This document shows, one piece after another, positions 46,512 through 60,212 of a stretch of 64,000 nt of DNA. Origin of the DNA: Akebia trifoliata. Lineage: Eukaryota > Streptophyta > Magnoliopsida > Ranunculales > Lardizabalaceae. The notes beneath the pieces are model-generated. The model saw only the letters and a list, made by a program, of their open reading frames with translations. It made no database searches and had not been told where the DNA came from. The stretch spans positions 22,315,021 through 22,379,020 of the forward strand of contig CM030718.1 in the NCBI GenBank assembly GCA_017979445.1. The letters run 5' to 3'. Numbering within the stretch: the first letter of the stretch is position 1; each line of letters starts with the position of its first letter. The translations under genes were made by a program, and so were the position numbers.

Positions 46512-47135
46512 ATGTGTTTAAGTCCCGCACAGTCTCCAGAGCTTGCACCTCAATCATCTAAATGGAAGCCACTTGTAAAATGTTTGATTGGTGCAATTTG
46601 CGCCATGTTCCTCGTCTTAAGCTACTACAGGATTCTTAAAAAACTCTTTTGTGCTCGTCGTAGAACTCCTTTCTTAAGAAGCCAAACTGAAAGGCAACTT
46701 CTCAATGATACCAACCCAGATGACCCTTCACTACAATTCCAAAGCCAAGGACTTGATTCCTCCATATTAGACTCCATTCCCGTTATTCAATTTAGGAAAA
46801 GAATCGAAGGTGAAATCATGCAAGCCGATGCAGATTGTGCAGTTTGTTTGGGAGAATTTGAAGAAGGGGAATGGCTTAGAGTTCTCCCCAAATGCGTTCA
46901 TTCCTTCCATATTTCGTGCATCAACACTTGGCTTCAATCTCATTCCAATTGCCCACTTTGTAGATCAAATGTCGTATATGAATACGATCTTATTGGTCAC
47001 CATGGTAACGACATTTCTACCTTCATGTCATTGGAAACTCTGAGGAGGGAAGATATTGTTCATTTGAGTCCTTGGAGAATTCAACAGTTGGGCAGAGTTC
47101 AAGAAACGACAATCGATTTGACACAACTTAGATGA
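46512..47135 (+). CDS. RING-H2 E3 ubiquitin ligase, ATL family
   Basis: Single-exon gene of 207 residues. An N-terminal hydrophobic segment at about 21-39 (LVKCLIGAICAMFLVLSYY) is the membrane anchor. The GLD-type motif follows (GLDSSILDSIPVIQF, about 80-94). The RING-H2 finger uses C109, C112, C128, H130, H133, C136, C147 and C150 with canonical C-x2-C-x15-C-x-H-x2-H-x2-C-x10-C-x2-C spacing, plus W140 in the E2-contact region. This order (transmembrane, basic, GLD, RING-H2) defines ATL ligases, which transfer ubiquitin to targets at membranes; many respond to stress. Substrates cannot be inferred. ATL genes are usually intronless, as here. All zinc ligands are intact. A TRIM-like element starts 100 bp after the stop. 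Confidence 0.93.
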   Translation: MCLSPAQSPELAPQSSKWKPLVKCLIGAICAMFLVLSYYRILKKLFCARRRTPFLRSQTERQLLNDTNPDDPSLQFQSQGLDSSILDSIPVIQFRKRIEGEIMQADADCAVCLGEFEEGEWLRVLPKCVHSFHISCINTWLQSHSNCPLCRSNVVYEYDLIGHHGNDISTFMSLETLRREDIVHLSPWRIQQLGRVQETTIDLTQLR

Positions 47136-47234
47136 ATTTTGCTTCTAAAATGGTTTTCTACACTTGTACTTTTCTACACTTGTACGAGGGAATGATAGCG
47201 TTGTAATATGAGTCCCATAAATGAGTGTGCTTTC

Positions 47235-47465
47235 TGTTGAGTGTATATTTTCTCTACCCTCCAGTGTCTCATATTCAAGGTTCTCCCACTCACCAACAGA
47301 TGAGTCTTTTGGAGTAGTTGGTTGGTTAACATGGCATCAGAGTGTTGGATTTGGTTCTTTCCACCCTCTGGGTGAAGAGGAGTGTTGAGTGTATATTTCC
47401 TCTCTCAGGTGCATCATACCCCACGTAAGGCAACATATCAGTCTTTTGGATCAGAGTTGTTAACA
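47235..47465 (+). mobile_element. TRIM (miniature LTR retrotransposon), 231 bp
   Basis: Two direct terminal repeats, 47235-47331 and 47383-47465, both begin tgttgagtgtatatt, share gtcttttgga and end gttaaca. Directly after the first stands tggcatcagag (47332-47342), one base off the tggtatcagag site complementary to initiator tRNA-Met. Directly before the second is the purine tract gggtgaagaggag (47370-47382). It has no coding capacity. It therefore has the full signal set of a TRIM/SMART element, which relies on proteins from other LTR elements. No convincing 5-bp target duplication was found. It lies in the likely 3' UTR of the RING gene. Confidence 0.72.
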
Positions 47466-47713
47466 ATTCTGCTCCAACTTCAGGAACCACTGATTTAATA
47501 AATGGTTTCATAGAAGTTCGAACATTGACATCCTGCTTTTACATTTGATTATATGCTTTCCAGATTATCAAAAGATAAGTTGGCCAAGTTTTATTGGAGT
47601 ATCCAAGACCAGAAAGGAGGATCCTTGCTTATATTCCCTAGTTTGATAGTCAAAAACATGTTTCTTCATCAGGCCAAACACAATATCAAATGATAAAAGA
47701 GTTGCAATATTTG

Positions 47714-47839
47714 GACTCAAAAATTTTCACTCGATCTGTACTCATTCGACGTGGCAGGTGCACAGACTCATAGATCTTTTTCTTCAGGAGATAAGGAAAA
47801 AAGATCTATGGTTCTGCATCCGAGTGAAAATTTTCGAGT
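47714..47839. mobile_element. MITE-like hairpin
   Basis: 126 bp bounded by gactcaaaaattttcactcg and cgagtgaaaattttcgagtc (one mismatch). The inner arms catagatctttttctt and aaaaaagatctatg pair. It has the same type of core as the 27047 and 23562 elements. Confidence 0.7.
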
Positions 47840-48606
47840 CGGATCATCAATACTCTTTTTGGAATTAAAATAGTGTATTGAAATGGAGATTACAAAATTT
47901 CTCTCTAATATTTTTTGGTAATATCCCCTTAAATTTATCCCATTTCTCGAAAGTGCTAGATTTGTTATCTTCACTCCTCACGTTTTGCTCCTTCTCTAAA
48001 CTTCGCAGAGGCATATCATGGTGCACTTTAAATTCAAGAAAATTGTTTGGTTGATTGTTTCTCCCTTCTCTTCTCGACCTCCCCCGGATCATACCTTTTT
48101 ATCCTGGCCTGATTGAATGTAGCATATCCTTGACAGTCATGCTCTGGGATCATAAAATAACCTCATTTGCAATTTTTGCAGCCAATCACAGATGAGATAA
48201 TCTAACTTATATGCCTATCAAAACAAAAAAACCTAATGCCAAAACTTAGAACTTTTTCTTTTAATCCAGAGAATATGGATTTTATTGCAAATGACTAGCA
48301 GAGCCAACCAATACAAGAGGGCAATATGAGATAGCAGTGTCTTTCTGACAAAGGGTGCACAAAGACAGACCCAACAAGTACAGCACAATATGACCTGCCA
48401 ACAATCTTCCACAAGTTCAGGAACAAAAATCTTTCCAACTTTAGTTTCAAAAAACAAAAAAGCTCTCTTTAAGTTAAAAATGTTTCCTTATTTGTAAACA
48501 TAAGGAATCCCAAAAGCATATCAACTCGAGAATTCATCCTATAGACACTATTCCAATTCTCATCCTAAATTTCACAAAAATACATTTGAAGGAAAATCGA
48601 AGTCAG
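47840..48606. other. Intergenic DNA
   Basis: No gene recognised. Short reverse frames here (47865-48092, 48233-48457) show no domains. Confidence 0.5.
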
Positions 48607-48746
48607 TGATTTTCTGACACCCCCTCTGGATACACAACTGTACATCCCCATAAATAAGTGCAGTTGTGTATCCCTAGGGAAAGAAACTATGGTTCTAGCA
48701 CATGCCATGCCAGGGGGCGTATGTCACAGGGGGCATCAGAAAATCA
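48607..48746. mobile_element. MITE of the tgattttctgac family
   Basis: Edges tgattttctgac and gcatcagaaaatca. The core acacaactgtacatccccat and inner gttctagcacatgccatg are shared with 35177-35363. Confidence 0.7.
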
Positions 48747-49296
48747 GTATTTAAACGCAAATGAGTTGTGTTCGATCATCAAACCACTAGATCCACATTA
48801 AAGATCTTCATAACCATCTCATTTGATAATTCTAATCATCTGATAAAAATGGACTTCTACATGAGGTTCATTGGATGGCCGACAAAAGCAAGGCCCCACT
48901 ATCAATAGATAAGCTGGATCAATCTAAGAAGTAACCTACCAACTACATAGTACAACCTCAGCTCGAGCGTGTGCGACTAAAATTTGAGATCTGTGGAAGC
49001 ACACAATTTAACACTACAAACAGTCGCATTTTAGCCAGCCAAGAAAAGTGCTGCCCAAAAAGATGAAGATAATGCAAGAACTAACCAAAACACAATCAAG
49101 GTCATTCTATCATACTTCAAGTTAGGCAAAATATCATAAATTGGACCACAAAATTCTAAAATATAAACCAACAAGAGCATCCTGCTTAAGATATACCAAC
49201 ACAAATTTGAAGTCCAAACTCTGCTAAAAAAGTTCACCAAAACTACCCTATATTGGTAACAAACAGGTCCTAGAGATGATGGAAGCTGGCTGAAAT
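48747..49296. other. 3' flank of the RPL23A gene
   Basis: Probably includes the RPL23A 3' UTR on the minus strand. The reverse open frame at 49031-49240 has no recognised domain. Confidence 0.4.
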
Positions 49297-51813
<2,517 letters not shown>

Positions 51814-51903
51814 TGAGAACCCTTCCTGAGCTCGATTAAACCTACCAAAACTCAAAGAAAAAGCATATAAAAAGCTAATCCAAGACAACTGAAAACTATG
51901 AAA

Positions 51904-51906
<3 letters not shown>

Positions 51907-51937
<31 letters not shown>
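51907..51937. repeat. (GA)n run in the RPL23A leader
   Basis: Alternating GA, so CT-rich on the transcribed strand. Pyrimidine-rich leaders are typical of ribosomal protein mRNAs. Confidence 0.85.
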
Positions 51938-51938
<1 letters not shown>

Positions 51939-51965
51939 CAGAGATGTTGCTGCTGCAACGGCGTC

Positions 51966-51979
51966 TAGGGTTAGGGTTT
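51966..51979 (-). promoter_or_regulatory. Telo-box in the RPL23A promoter
   Basis: On the minus strand AAACCCTAACCCTA stands about 155 bases upstream of the start codon. Telo-boxes (AAACCCTAA) are established elements in plant ribosomal protein promoters, usually with site II motifs. TGGGCT-type sequences occur on either strand at about 52148-52172. Confidence 0.75.
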
Positions 51980-52332
51980 TGGGAGTGAATGGAAAATGAG
52001 GAAGTTTATAATTACTATAGAAAACCTTTTGTGTTGGTCATAAATGTATGTTGTGATGTCGGTGATAAATATTGTGACACGTGTACACTAAAACTCAACT
52101 TGATTGATTGGTTATTCGTGTTCATTGGATTTTCCCCATTTCTATCATGGGCTTAATAGTACATATAAGCCCAGTACTTAATTTCTTGCTTCCTTATTCT
52201 AAGTTTGTGAAAAATAATTTTTCACTCAGAAAATGAATTCTGAGGTAAAATGGACACAGAAATTAAATTATTTTAGAGAAAATTTATTTCTGATTGATTA
52301 CAAGAACTGACCACATTTTTCAAATTCCTCTC

Positions 52333-52596
52333 TTTTTTTTTCAAAGATGACCGGGTATCCCAATGGGCAACGGACCGGGCCATATTTGGGTTTCGCCCAG
52401 TCTATAGATCATGGTCTTGTCTAAGGATAGTCCCGGGGCATATGCATCACCTGCACATCACACGTACCAAGTAAGTGAGGATGCTCCATTGCAGGTAGCC
52501 CCGAAGGAATTCATACTCATACTGGGTATCGAACTCATGACCTATAGGCATTAATTGCTTATTGGTCGAAAATTGCCATTGAGCCAATCCCTAGGT
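52333..52596 (-). mobile_element. tRNA-derived SINE
   Basis: On the minus strand, box A-like tggctcaatggca (52586-52574) is followed by box B-like gagttcgataccc (52536-52524), then an unrelated body and an A-run tail (plus-strand T-run 52333-52341). This is the standard SINE layout: polymerase III promoter, body, 3' A-tail. No target duplication was established. Confidence 0.7.
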
Positions 52597-52649
52597 GTTT
52601 TCGAATTCCATTATTTGATTATGGTGGAATTTTTTTTTAGAAAATGTAC

Positions 52650-52778
52650 TTAATTAATACCCCTGAGAAATTGGTAATTTTAGATTTACCCTCTTACAAA
52701 TATCGCCAATTTTAGGTTTATTACCATGACCAAAAGTCAAAGTTGTTTTTTTGTTGATGATTTAACAGCTTAATTTTG

Positions 52779-52815
<37 letters not shown>

Positions 52816-52985
52816 ATTGATTTAGTAATTTAAGATTTTAAAGACATTTTGAAAAAATATTAAAATTTCACCCTCCAATCATCAATAGAAAGCAATGTTG
52901 ACTTCTCGTAAAGGGCTAAACCTAATCTTGCATTTGCAAGATGGTAAATCTAATATCATCAATTTTGCAAGGGATTTATTAAATG
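52650..52985. mobile_element. MITE-like element with approximately 45-bp inverted ends
   Basis: The left edge ttaattaatacccc, ttggtaattttagatttacc pairs with ggtaaatctaatatcatcaa, gggatttattaaat at the right. It contains a (TA)n run at 52779-52817. A relative lies at 19830-20115. Confidence 0.65.
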
Positions 52986-53394
52986 AGAAAATTATCAAAA
53001 AAAAATCTGAAATAAAAATTATTAATAAAAAAAAGTAACAATTTTTTTATAATTGTCAAAAAGAACCTAAATCGGTATTTCAAGTGTCGATTTAATTTTT
53101 TATTATTAAAAAATAAAATTCGGTACTTGAAATGCCGAAATTTATTTGTATTTTTCCAGTCGAATTTCCTTTCCCTCTCTTTTCTTCTTTTCTTTGATTT
53201 CCTTTCTCTCGTCATCCTCCTCTTCTACTTCGATTTCATTTCTCTCTTCCTCCTCCTCTAGCGAAGCAAACTTCAAAAGGTAACATTACTTACACATACA
53301 CATTTCTCAAAAATCAAGATCATGATCTTGATCAAAATTATTAATCACTAACTAAATTAATTTATGATCACGATCTAGATTAAAATTACATGGA
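52986..53394. other. Intergenic AT-rich DNA
   Basis: Low-complexity A/T and T/C-rich sequence. The reverse open frame at 52979-53215 is low-complexity and not a gene. Confidence 0.5.
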
Positions 53395-54576
53395 GCAACC
53401 TGGAAAGTTTACAGAAAAGGGAAAAGAAAAGTTAACCTACAGACTTTAGAAATTCATTCATGGACTTAAATAAGCTTCATGGCAATGGTATATAAAGTTT
53501 AACGATACTCATTACCTCCTTCAGATTTAAGAAAAATACTGTCGATTAGTGTATATATCTGAAGATCAGTGGGAGAAAATTTATTATATTAGTCATGTAT
53601 GTAGATGATATTTTATTAACTAATAGTGATCATGATTTGTTGCACAAAACTAAAAATTATCTCATTAAGAACTTTAAGATGATTGGTATTGGTGAAGCAA
53701 CATATGTCATTGGCGTAAAAATCTTTAGGAATCGATCTCAAGGATTATTAGGATTGTTCCAAAAAGGTTATATCAACAATCATAAAGAGATATAATATGC
53801 AATCTTGTTTTATTGGCGATTAGCTTATCGAAAAAGATAACAAGTTCAACTTGATGCAATGTCCGTAGAATGATTTAGAAAATTGAGTAAATGAAGGATA
53901 TTCCATACGCTTTAGCTATTTGATGTTTTATGTACGCTCATACATGTACTAGATTGGATATCAATTTTATAGTTAGAATGTTAAGAAGATATCAAAGTAA
54001 CTTGAGAATAGACATTGAAAAGCTACAAAGAAGGTTATTAGTTATTTACAAGGGACAAATGATTATATGCTCATTTAAAATAGATCAAATCATCTAGAAG
54101 TGATCGGATGTTCGGATTCAAATTTTGTATGCTCTGATAGTAGAAAGTCTATATCGAATTTTGTAGTTTTGCTAGTAGGAGAAGTTATCTCGTAGAGGAG
54201 CGTGAAGCAGAGCATTACTACTTCATCCACTATGGAGGCTAAATTTGCATGCTTTAAGGTCACGAGTCATGTTTTATGATTACTGAATTTTATCTTAGGA
54301 TTTGGGGTTGTCGACTCTATAGTTAGGCCGATGAAGATATATTGTGACAATATCGTAACTGAGTTCTTCTTTAAGAATGAAAAATACTCAAACAATGTAA
54401 AACGCATAGAGTTTAAGTAATTAGTGGTTAGAAAACAAGTCTAGAAACAGTTAGTGTCATTAGAAAACATTAGTACCACTCAAATGATACTTGATTCATT
54501 AACAAATGAATTATCACTAAAAACTTACAGAGAATATGTTATCATGTTGAAATTGGAGAACTATGAACATGTATGA
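53395..54576 (+). pseudogene. Ty1/copia RT and RNase H remnant
   Basis: Begins with PGKFTEKGKE, then a copia ASWQWYIKFNDT-like stretch across stops. The catalytic MYVDDILLTNSD lies at about 53595-53630, followed by KNFKMIGIGEATYVIGVKI and SQGLLGLFQKGYI. After that come broken pieces of the RNase H half (YLQGTNDYM; GCSDSNFVCSDSRKS; STTSSTMEAKF, where the family has ASTTEAE; IYCDNI), ending at about 54576. Many stops and frame changes. No LTRs were identified. It is a different copia lineage copy from that at 4085-5598, judging by divergent motifs. Confidence 0.87.
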
Positions 54577-55260
54577 AATTTCGAATTACAGACTTATGAA
54601 CACTAGCAAATTAGTGAATGAAAAAAAATCATGAATATGTACAAAATCCCTGAATTAAATATCATGACATTCCTAAACACAAAAATTACTAATGTGATTC
54701 AAATCATTCCAATCATAAAAAAATTCAAGCAACCGTAATATGCATATAAAAGAAAATCGATTTGAGCAAGAGAATCATAAAAGTAACCAATTACCTTGTT
54801 AATATAGAATAATAATAATAAGAAGAAAGCAAAGGAACACTTTTTCTATCATTCAAAAATTAACAATGGATCCACGATGATGATAAAAAAAAGAGTAAAA
54901 AGAATATTGATTTGGGAAAATGTAGGGGGAAGGAAGAGAAGAGAAAATAAAATAAATAAATTAAGTAAGAAGCTAAACTCACCTCTATAATTGAAAGATA
55001 GATATGTGGGATTCCTTCAGGCACGATTCGAGGTGGTTGTGAGAGGCATTGATGGAAGGAAGAAAATGATAGTTGCTGTGAAGAAAAGGAAACGTTGGAG
55101 AAATGAAGAAAGAGGAGAAGAATTTGAAGATGATGAAGTATTATGAGAGGCATTGAAGAAAGGTGATGGATGCTACTATGAAAGTTGTTGTTTGGAGAAG
55201 GATATAAAGATGATGAAGTATCGCAAAAAGTGTTGAAATGAGGATTTGATGCTGCTGCTC
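54577..55260. other. Flank of the Tat element
   Basis: The reverse open frame 54860-55303 runs into the LTR and shows no domain beyond a low-complexity Ser/Leu/Phe-rich stretch. No gene assigned. Confidence 0.4.
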
Positions 55261-57382
55261 TGTCAGACCTATAGATACGAGGTTTCGTCATTACGACAGC
55301 CACCTCTACTAAGGATTGGAGTCGCCACCATCCACGTTGTTAGTAGGTGTTAATGGTCACCCAATGTGCATTTTCCAAAAAAAGTGACATTTTTTGCATA
55401 TGGTGACTCGCGATGGATAAGGATTGATCAAACCTTGAGATCCAGGATAAGCAGTTCGGTTGGAGAAAAAAGAAGGTGTTAGGCACCCTTTTCTCCCCGT
55501 CAAATGGCGGTAACCTTAAAGAACTCGATCATTTGATTTAAAAAATTACGAAAAATAAAGTGTCACGTGTGTGCATTTGTACCCTAAGTAGGGATTTACT
55601 TTCGGCTCGATCATACAATCATCTCATTGAAAGAGATGATCCTAATGGATCATTTGCCTTGAGATCCACTCATCTTAAATCCATTTAAAATAAATGAAGA
55701 TGAGAGGGGATAATAGAGGAGGGAGGAGGAAAGGGTAAAGAAAAGAGGGGGTATGGAGTCTTAAACCCACCTTAAAGCTTCTCTTCTCTTCTTTCTTTCT
55801 TATTTTATGTCTTCTTGAATCTTCAGTAGACTATGAGAGAGTGTGTATATATATATATTTTTAGAAGATTATTGTGAAGGTAGAATAGTAGAGAAGAGGT
55901 GAGTAGAGATTTGAGTTCTTTTTTATGTGAGACTTGGTGTAGAGTTAGTAAGAGAGACTTGATATAGTGGTTGGTAATGAGAGTTGGGCTTATTTTGGGA
56001 AGAGAAAGAGGGTATTTATAGATGTTGAGGATTTATTTTAAGGATATAATGGGGTGAAATGAAGAGAAGTGGTAGAATGGTATGGGGTGTAAGAGAAAGG
56101 TGGGGGTAAATTAGAGATGATTGAAGGGCATTTGTATAAAAAGGGTAAATGGATTGGATCTTTCAACCCATTTGGATTGAGTATTAGATGGAATAAAATA
56201 AATGAGAGTGGTTGAGAGGATGGGATTGTGTAAAAGAGTAATTAATTGGTGAAGTGAGTTGAGGGGATGGGTTTTTAATTAAAAGAAAGATTGTGTAAGA
56301 AGGTGGTTGATGATATTTTGGGAGCGTGTGGGAGATGATGCCATGTGTCAAAATGGGTGGAGATGAAGGGTTGAGATGGGTTGATGGGAGAGGATGAGTG
56401 TTTGATTTGAGAGGAGGGGTGTGGGTTTAGATTGTAGATGTGGGTTTTGTAGGGAATGATGAGGGTAGATTAGGGGGATGTATAGGTTAGGGTGTGGGTA
56501 GATTAGATTTTTTTAAAGAAAAGGTGATGGGTTGATGTGAGTAGATTAGGGGAGGTATAGGTTAGGGGTATGGGTAGATGTGATTTTTTAGAGAAAAGGT
56601 GATGGGTTGATGTGTGGGCAGATGAGGTTTAAAGAAAATTAATGGGGTAGGTAGTTGGATAAGGAAGGTAAGATGGGGTGATGACATGTGTCATATTTGA
56701 TTATCAAGATGGTGATTGGTTGATGTGGGTAGTGGTTTATGAGTTAGGATTATAGGTTAGATGTGAATTAGATATGGGTTTGGGCTTTGGGGCATTGGGC
56801 TTGGGTTTTAGGAAGGTTGTAAGTATTTTGAGATGGGATAGGGTTTGTTTTAGGGTAGAGTTGGGTATGTTGGAGATATTTGGAGTTTAGGTTATGTGGA
56901 GTTAGGTTTAGGTTAAGGGGTAAGGTGAGGGATTGATTTTAAAGAGATGAAGGTTAGTGGGCCGTAAATGGGCTTAGAGTATTTTTGGTTTCGACGATGG
57001 AACGGTGAGGGTAGAGGAAATGATAGGTGTCCCAAGTCTCATTTTTTTATTTTATTTATTTTTTGAATTTTTGAAAATATTGGTTTGATCAAAAAATGCC
57101 ACGTGTTGGCAAATCGGACTTTTTAGGCCCGTTGGTGAACTTTATCAAAAATTTGGCGTTTTTTATTATGGAAGCAGAGCGGTGAATATTGGGAAAGCGG
57201 AAGGTTGGCCGAGTCCTTTTGGCGGGCCTCTCAAACCATTAGGAGGTCTTAGGAGCCTTGGTTCGATCAAAATGCCACTTTTCAATTACTTAGGCCTTTG
57301 AGGCTCGTTGGCTCATTTATTTGGAAAATCTGTATTTTTGGACTCTTTCGAGTAGTGGTCCGTTCAAATTGAGGTGTCTACA
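55261..57382 (-). repeat. 3' LTR of a Tat-lineage element
   Basis: 2122 bp, beginning tgtagacacctcaatttg on the minus strand and ending ggtctgaca. It shares with the 7330/14546 LTR family the layout of a ggagtcgccacc block about 50 bases from the plus-strand left end, and an aaggtgttaggcaccc block at about 55468. The rest is different, so it is a distinct family. A purine-rich tract abuts its right edge. The left boundary is inferred from the TG start and the position of the shared block. Confidence 0.7.
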
Positions 57383-57400
57383 GCTTCCTTTCTTTGTAGG
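57383..57400 (-). other. Polypurine tract of the Tat-lineage element
   Basis: Minus strand cctacaaagaaaggaagc directly precedes the LTR start tgtagacacc. This implies that the interior of the element extends to the right. Confidence 0.6.
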
Positions 57401-57733
57401 AATTGCGTACAAAGAACTGCAAAGAATAGACTAAACCCCTATTTGTACGGGCTAGAAAAATTCTGTAAAAATGCGATCTTGAATTATCGATTGTATTGAA
57501 GATTTTTTGTGGAAGATGACTACTTAAGCACGGGGTTTGACAGAGTTTTGCCTTGATCTCGATGGCGCGAAGCTCGTGTGAGATCTCAGATTTGATGAAA
57601 GTTTGATGAGTTTTGAAATTTGGATATTTTTTGTCGTGTTTTAACAAATCGGAGTTGAGTGTAACTCGAAAGGATTTTTTAGATATATTTTTTTAATTTT
57701 ATCCAAAAGAGAATTTTTTTTGTTGGAGTCGAA

Positions 57734-58690
57734 TCAACCAAGATCTGAAGGCAGGAGGGCTACATAGTCTGAGTCGCCCTCATTTAAAGCCGCATTTATT
57801 GCAATAATATCAACAAGAACATAGACTACGAACGAGTCTGTTGCATCGGTGTTACTCTCTTGCAGTATCAACATACTCTTTCGCGCTTCTTGATTCATTA
57901 TCACACCAATATCTCTAGCTGGCATGTTACTAGTCATAACACTTGTAAGGCGTTCGCACTGCCGATCTAAGGTAGCAACCCATCGCTTTGTTCCAAATCC
58001 ATGGTCAGAGTTAACCAGTGTTCTATATGTACTGTGAACTGTTTTGCCATCCACTTCTACATGTTCGACCCATATGACCTTGGAGTGACTATTTGTCATT
58101 TCTTGGATTAAACAGCTTGATGGCCTTCTTCCACATCTCGATATCGGGATATAACACAAATGATCTAAAGAGACATCGACCACCATCCAAATCCCCTCGG
58201 TATGTTGTTTACAATACCGTACAAAGAAACTCTCTCAAGTCGAAACCAGAGGTGAAGGGACTTGAAATTCTGCTGTCATCACTTGAAGGGCTCCATTATA
58301 GTTTTCTGCTAACCTGTTGATACGACCTTAAGAGTCATTGCTTTTGAAACAATACTAAAATACACGGTGGACCGCGGATTCCCATTCATAAGGATCTCAA
58401 CAAGGTTAATGCGATTCATGATAACAATGGTAGTTTCTCGAGAAGCTTCTGACTTCAATCCATATGATTTTGGTCCAATTCCCCTCGGGAATGTTTGCAT
58501 GTACTCATCTTCACTTAGAATCTCATAAGCAGGTCAAGATTATGCACTCACAACGATTTTCCTAATTGGGTCATTCTTATAAACTCGTCCATTACTGCAA
58601 CTACGAGTTCGATGATCAATGGTTTATCTGCCTCAATAGGCCTGGAGAGTGATCTCAGGCGGGACTTGCTCGGGGTCCCTGCTTCGATGC
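57734..58690 (-). pseudogene. HD-ZIP IV START-domain fragment (ATML1/PDF2-like)
   Basis: Read right to left: [138 protein letters not shown], then RKSMLILQESNTDA and GDSDYVALLPSDLG. This is the START and START-adjacent part of a class IV homeodomain-leucine zipper factor, closest from memory to the ATML1/PDF2 group that sets epidermal identity. Homeodomain and zipper are absent. One internal segment (after RKSML, where family members have about 100 more residues) is deleted. Frameshifts and stops occur (about 58205, 58245, 58530). No intron-like gap was seen. It lies between the pol end and 3' LTR of the Tat-lineage element, in the same orientation. Confidence 0.85.
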
Positions 58691-60212
58691 CTTCGTATCT
58701 TGTTTAGTAAGTCGTGATGCTTCAGACGCTGAAAAATTGATGATGAGTCAGGCTGTCCTGATCCGTGCTTTGGAGGAACGCCTTGACTCTTTTTTCATGA
58801 TGTTTGATTGATTGTGTTGTATTAACTCTTTTTGTATTTTCTTTTCATTATTTGAATGTATGTAAAATGTTGAAAGATTAATGCAAAGAAAATAGGTTTT
58901 GTACTTACTTGGCCTCAGGTGTATCTAATGCTTTGAAAACTTGAAGTTTGAATAAGTCCTAGAATCTTCATCATCGGCCAAAATAGTAGTTTTTCTTTTT
59001 GAAATTTTATGAAATATCTTTATCAAATGAGTACGATAATTCAGAGTTTGTAAAATCTTTGGTTGCAACGATTTCGGTGTTTTTGCCAACCACAGAGGAT
59101 ATAAACGTCAATTGCTCTTTTGATTCTTTTATAATCATTCCCAGTGCCCTGGTATTGGAAGACTATTATCTGTTTGGGTCTTAGGATTTTTAAAAGATTT
59201 TACTGTTCACAGTTTATACTCTTGCGGGCCAGGAGTTGTTTTTTTTTGTTAACATTTATTGCCCCTAATGCCAATTACGGTTTTCATCAGACCCGGTTTT
59301 CACATTTTTACGCATCGACGTCCTTTTTGGGATTTTCATCGTGTCGGTGGCTTTGATCTTGTCATAGTCTGATTCTTTTACTCATATTGCCCTTTCAGAT
59401 TTTCACTATGTCCTTTCAGATTATGCTTGTATTTTTTTTTCATTACAATTTTACTAGGAGTTTCTGTGTCTTTGTGGCTTGGTGACCCAAGTTGAGTTGC
59501 GAGATCGGCGACTCTACTCTTGTAGTAGCACTTTTTCTTGAGTAATAGATCTAAATTCCCCTCTCGAGTTTGCTGACGACTATTCGTGGTTCGACAACTC
59601 AAGTTGAGCTGCGAAATCGACTACTCTACACTTCGAGTACTCTTTTTTTTCAAATATCCGATCTAGATTCCCTTCTCGAGTCTTCCAACGACTAACAAGA
59701 CTTTGATGTCCGGACCAAGTCGCAAGATCATTGGTGCTGCCACTGTCATTATGTTGCCCTAGAACATTTCCTGATCAAAAAGGACTTTAAGTAGGACGAA
59801 ACGTTGGCTTAGGCTTATGGTAGTAGAAGGTTACAAAAAAAGTTAAGGTCTAGGTTTGTCTAGAGTGGGTTAGGCCTGGGGTTTGTCTATTTTTACTTCG
59901 AAAAAGTGATCTATGTCTCCTCCCAGCTTCTCTCAAACTTGTTTAGGTTTGAGTTTTTGACTTTCTTGATTTTTTATATTTTGTATTTTTAGCCGTTCAC
60001 AGCTTATCTTCATGCGGGCCATGAGTATTTCGATGCTTTTGCTTTCTCTATTTATCTGATTTTCTTTTCTTTTATCGTCTTTTTGTGTGTGTAATTATTG
60101 ACTTACCCCAGTCTTAGGTTAAGACATGAACGTGATGGCTCAAAAGGGTTGACTAAGGTTGATAGTTGGTTTAGAATAGCAAAATGGCCTTTCGTCATCT
60201 CAGGATCAGATC
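58691..60212 (-). other. 3' untranslated part of the Tat-lineage element
   Basis: Lies between the pol stop and the HD-ZIP fragment. It has two diverged copies of a block with caagttgagttgcgagatcg, gactctac and attcccctctcgagt (about 59488-59575 and 59600-59690). A shorter repeat, gttcacag, then tgcgggcca.gagt, occurs at 59210 and 59996. No protein domain was recognised. Open frames 58999-59184 and 59378-59602 were not supported. Confidence 0.55.

Noticed and set aside
47540..47700. Possible short gene relic before the 47714 MITE
   Set aside because: Some stretches look protein-like in one frame, but no family could be recognised and frames are broken.
52524..52586. tRNA gene
   Set aside because: Box A and B are present, but the sequence does not fold into a tRNA and carries a long body and A-tail; a SINE fits better.
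54860..55303. 147-residue minus-strand frame
   Set aside because: Low-complexity hydrophobic and Ser-rich sequence running out of an LTR edge; no recognised domain.
57378..57647. 89-residue minus-strand frame next to the polypurine tract
   Set aside because: It overlaps the LTR/PPT junction and shows no domain. It could be leftover Tat 3' sequence but cannot be supported.
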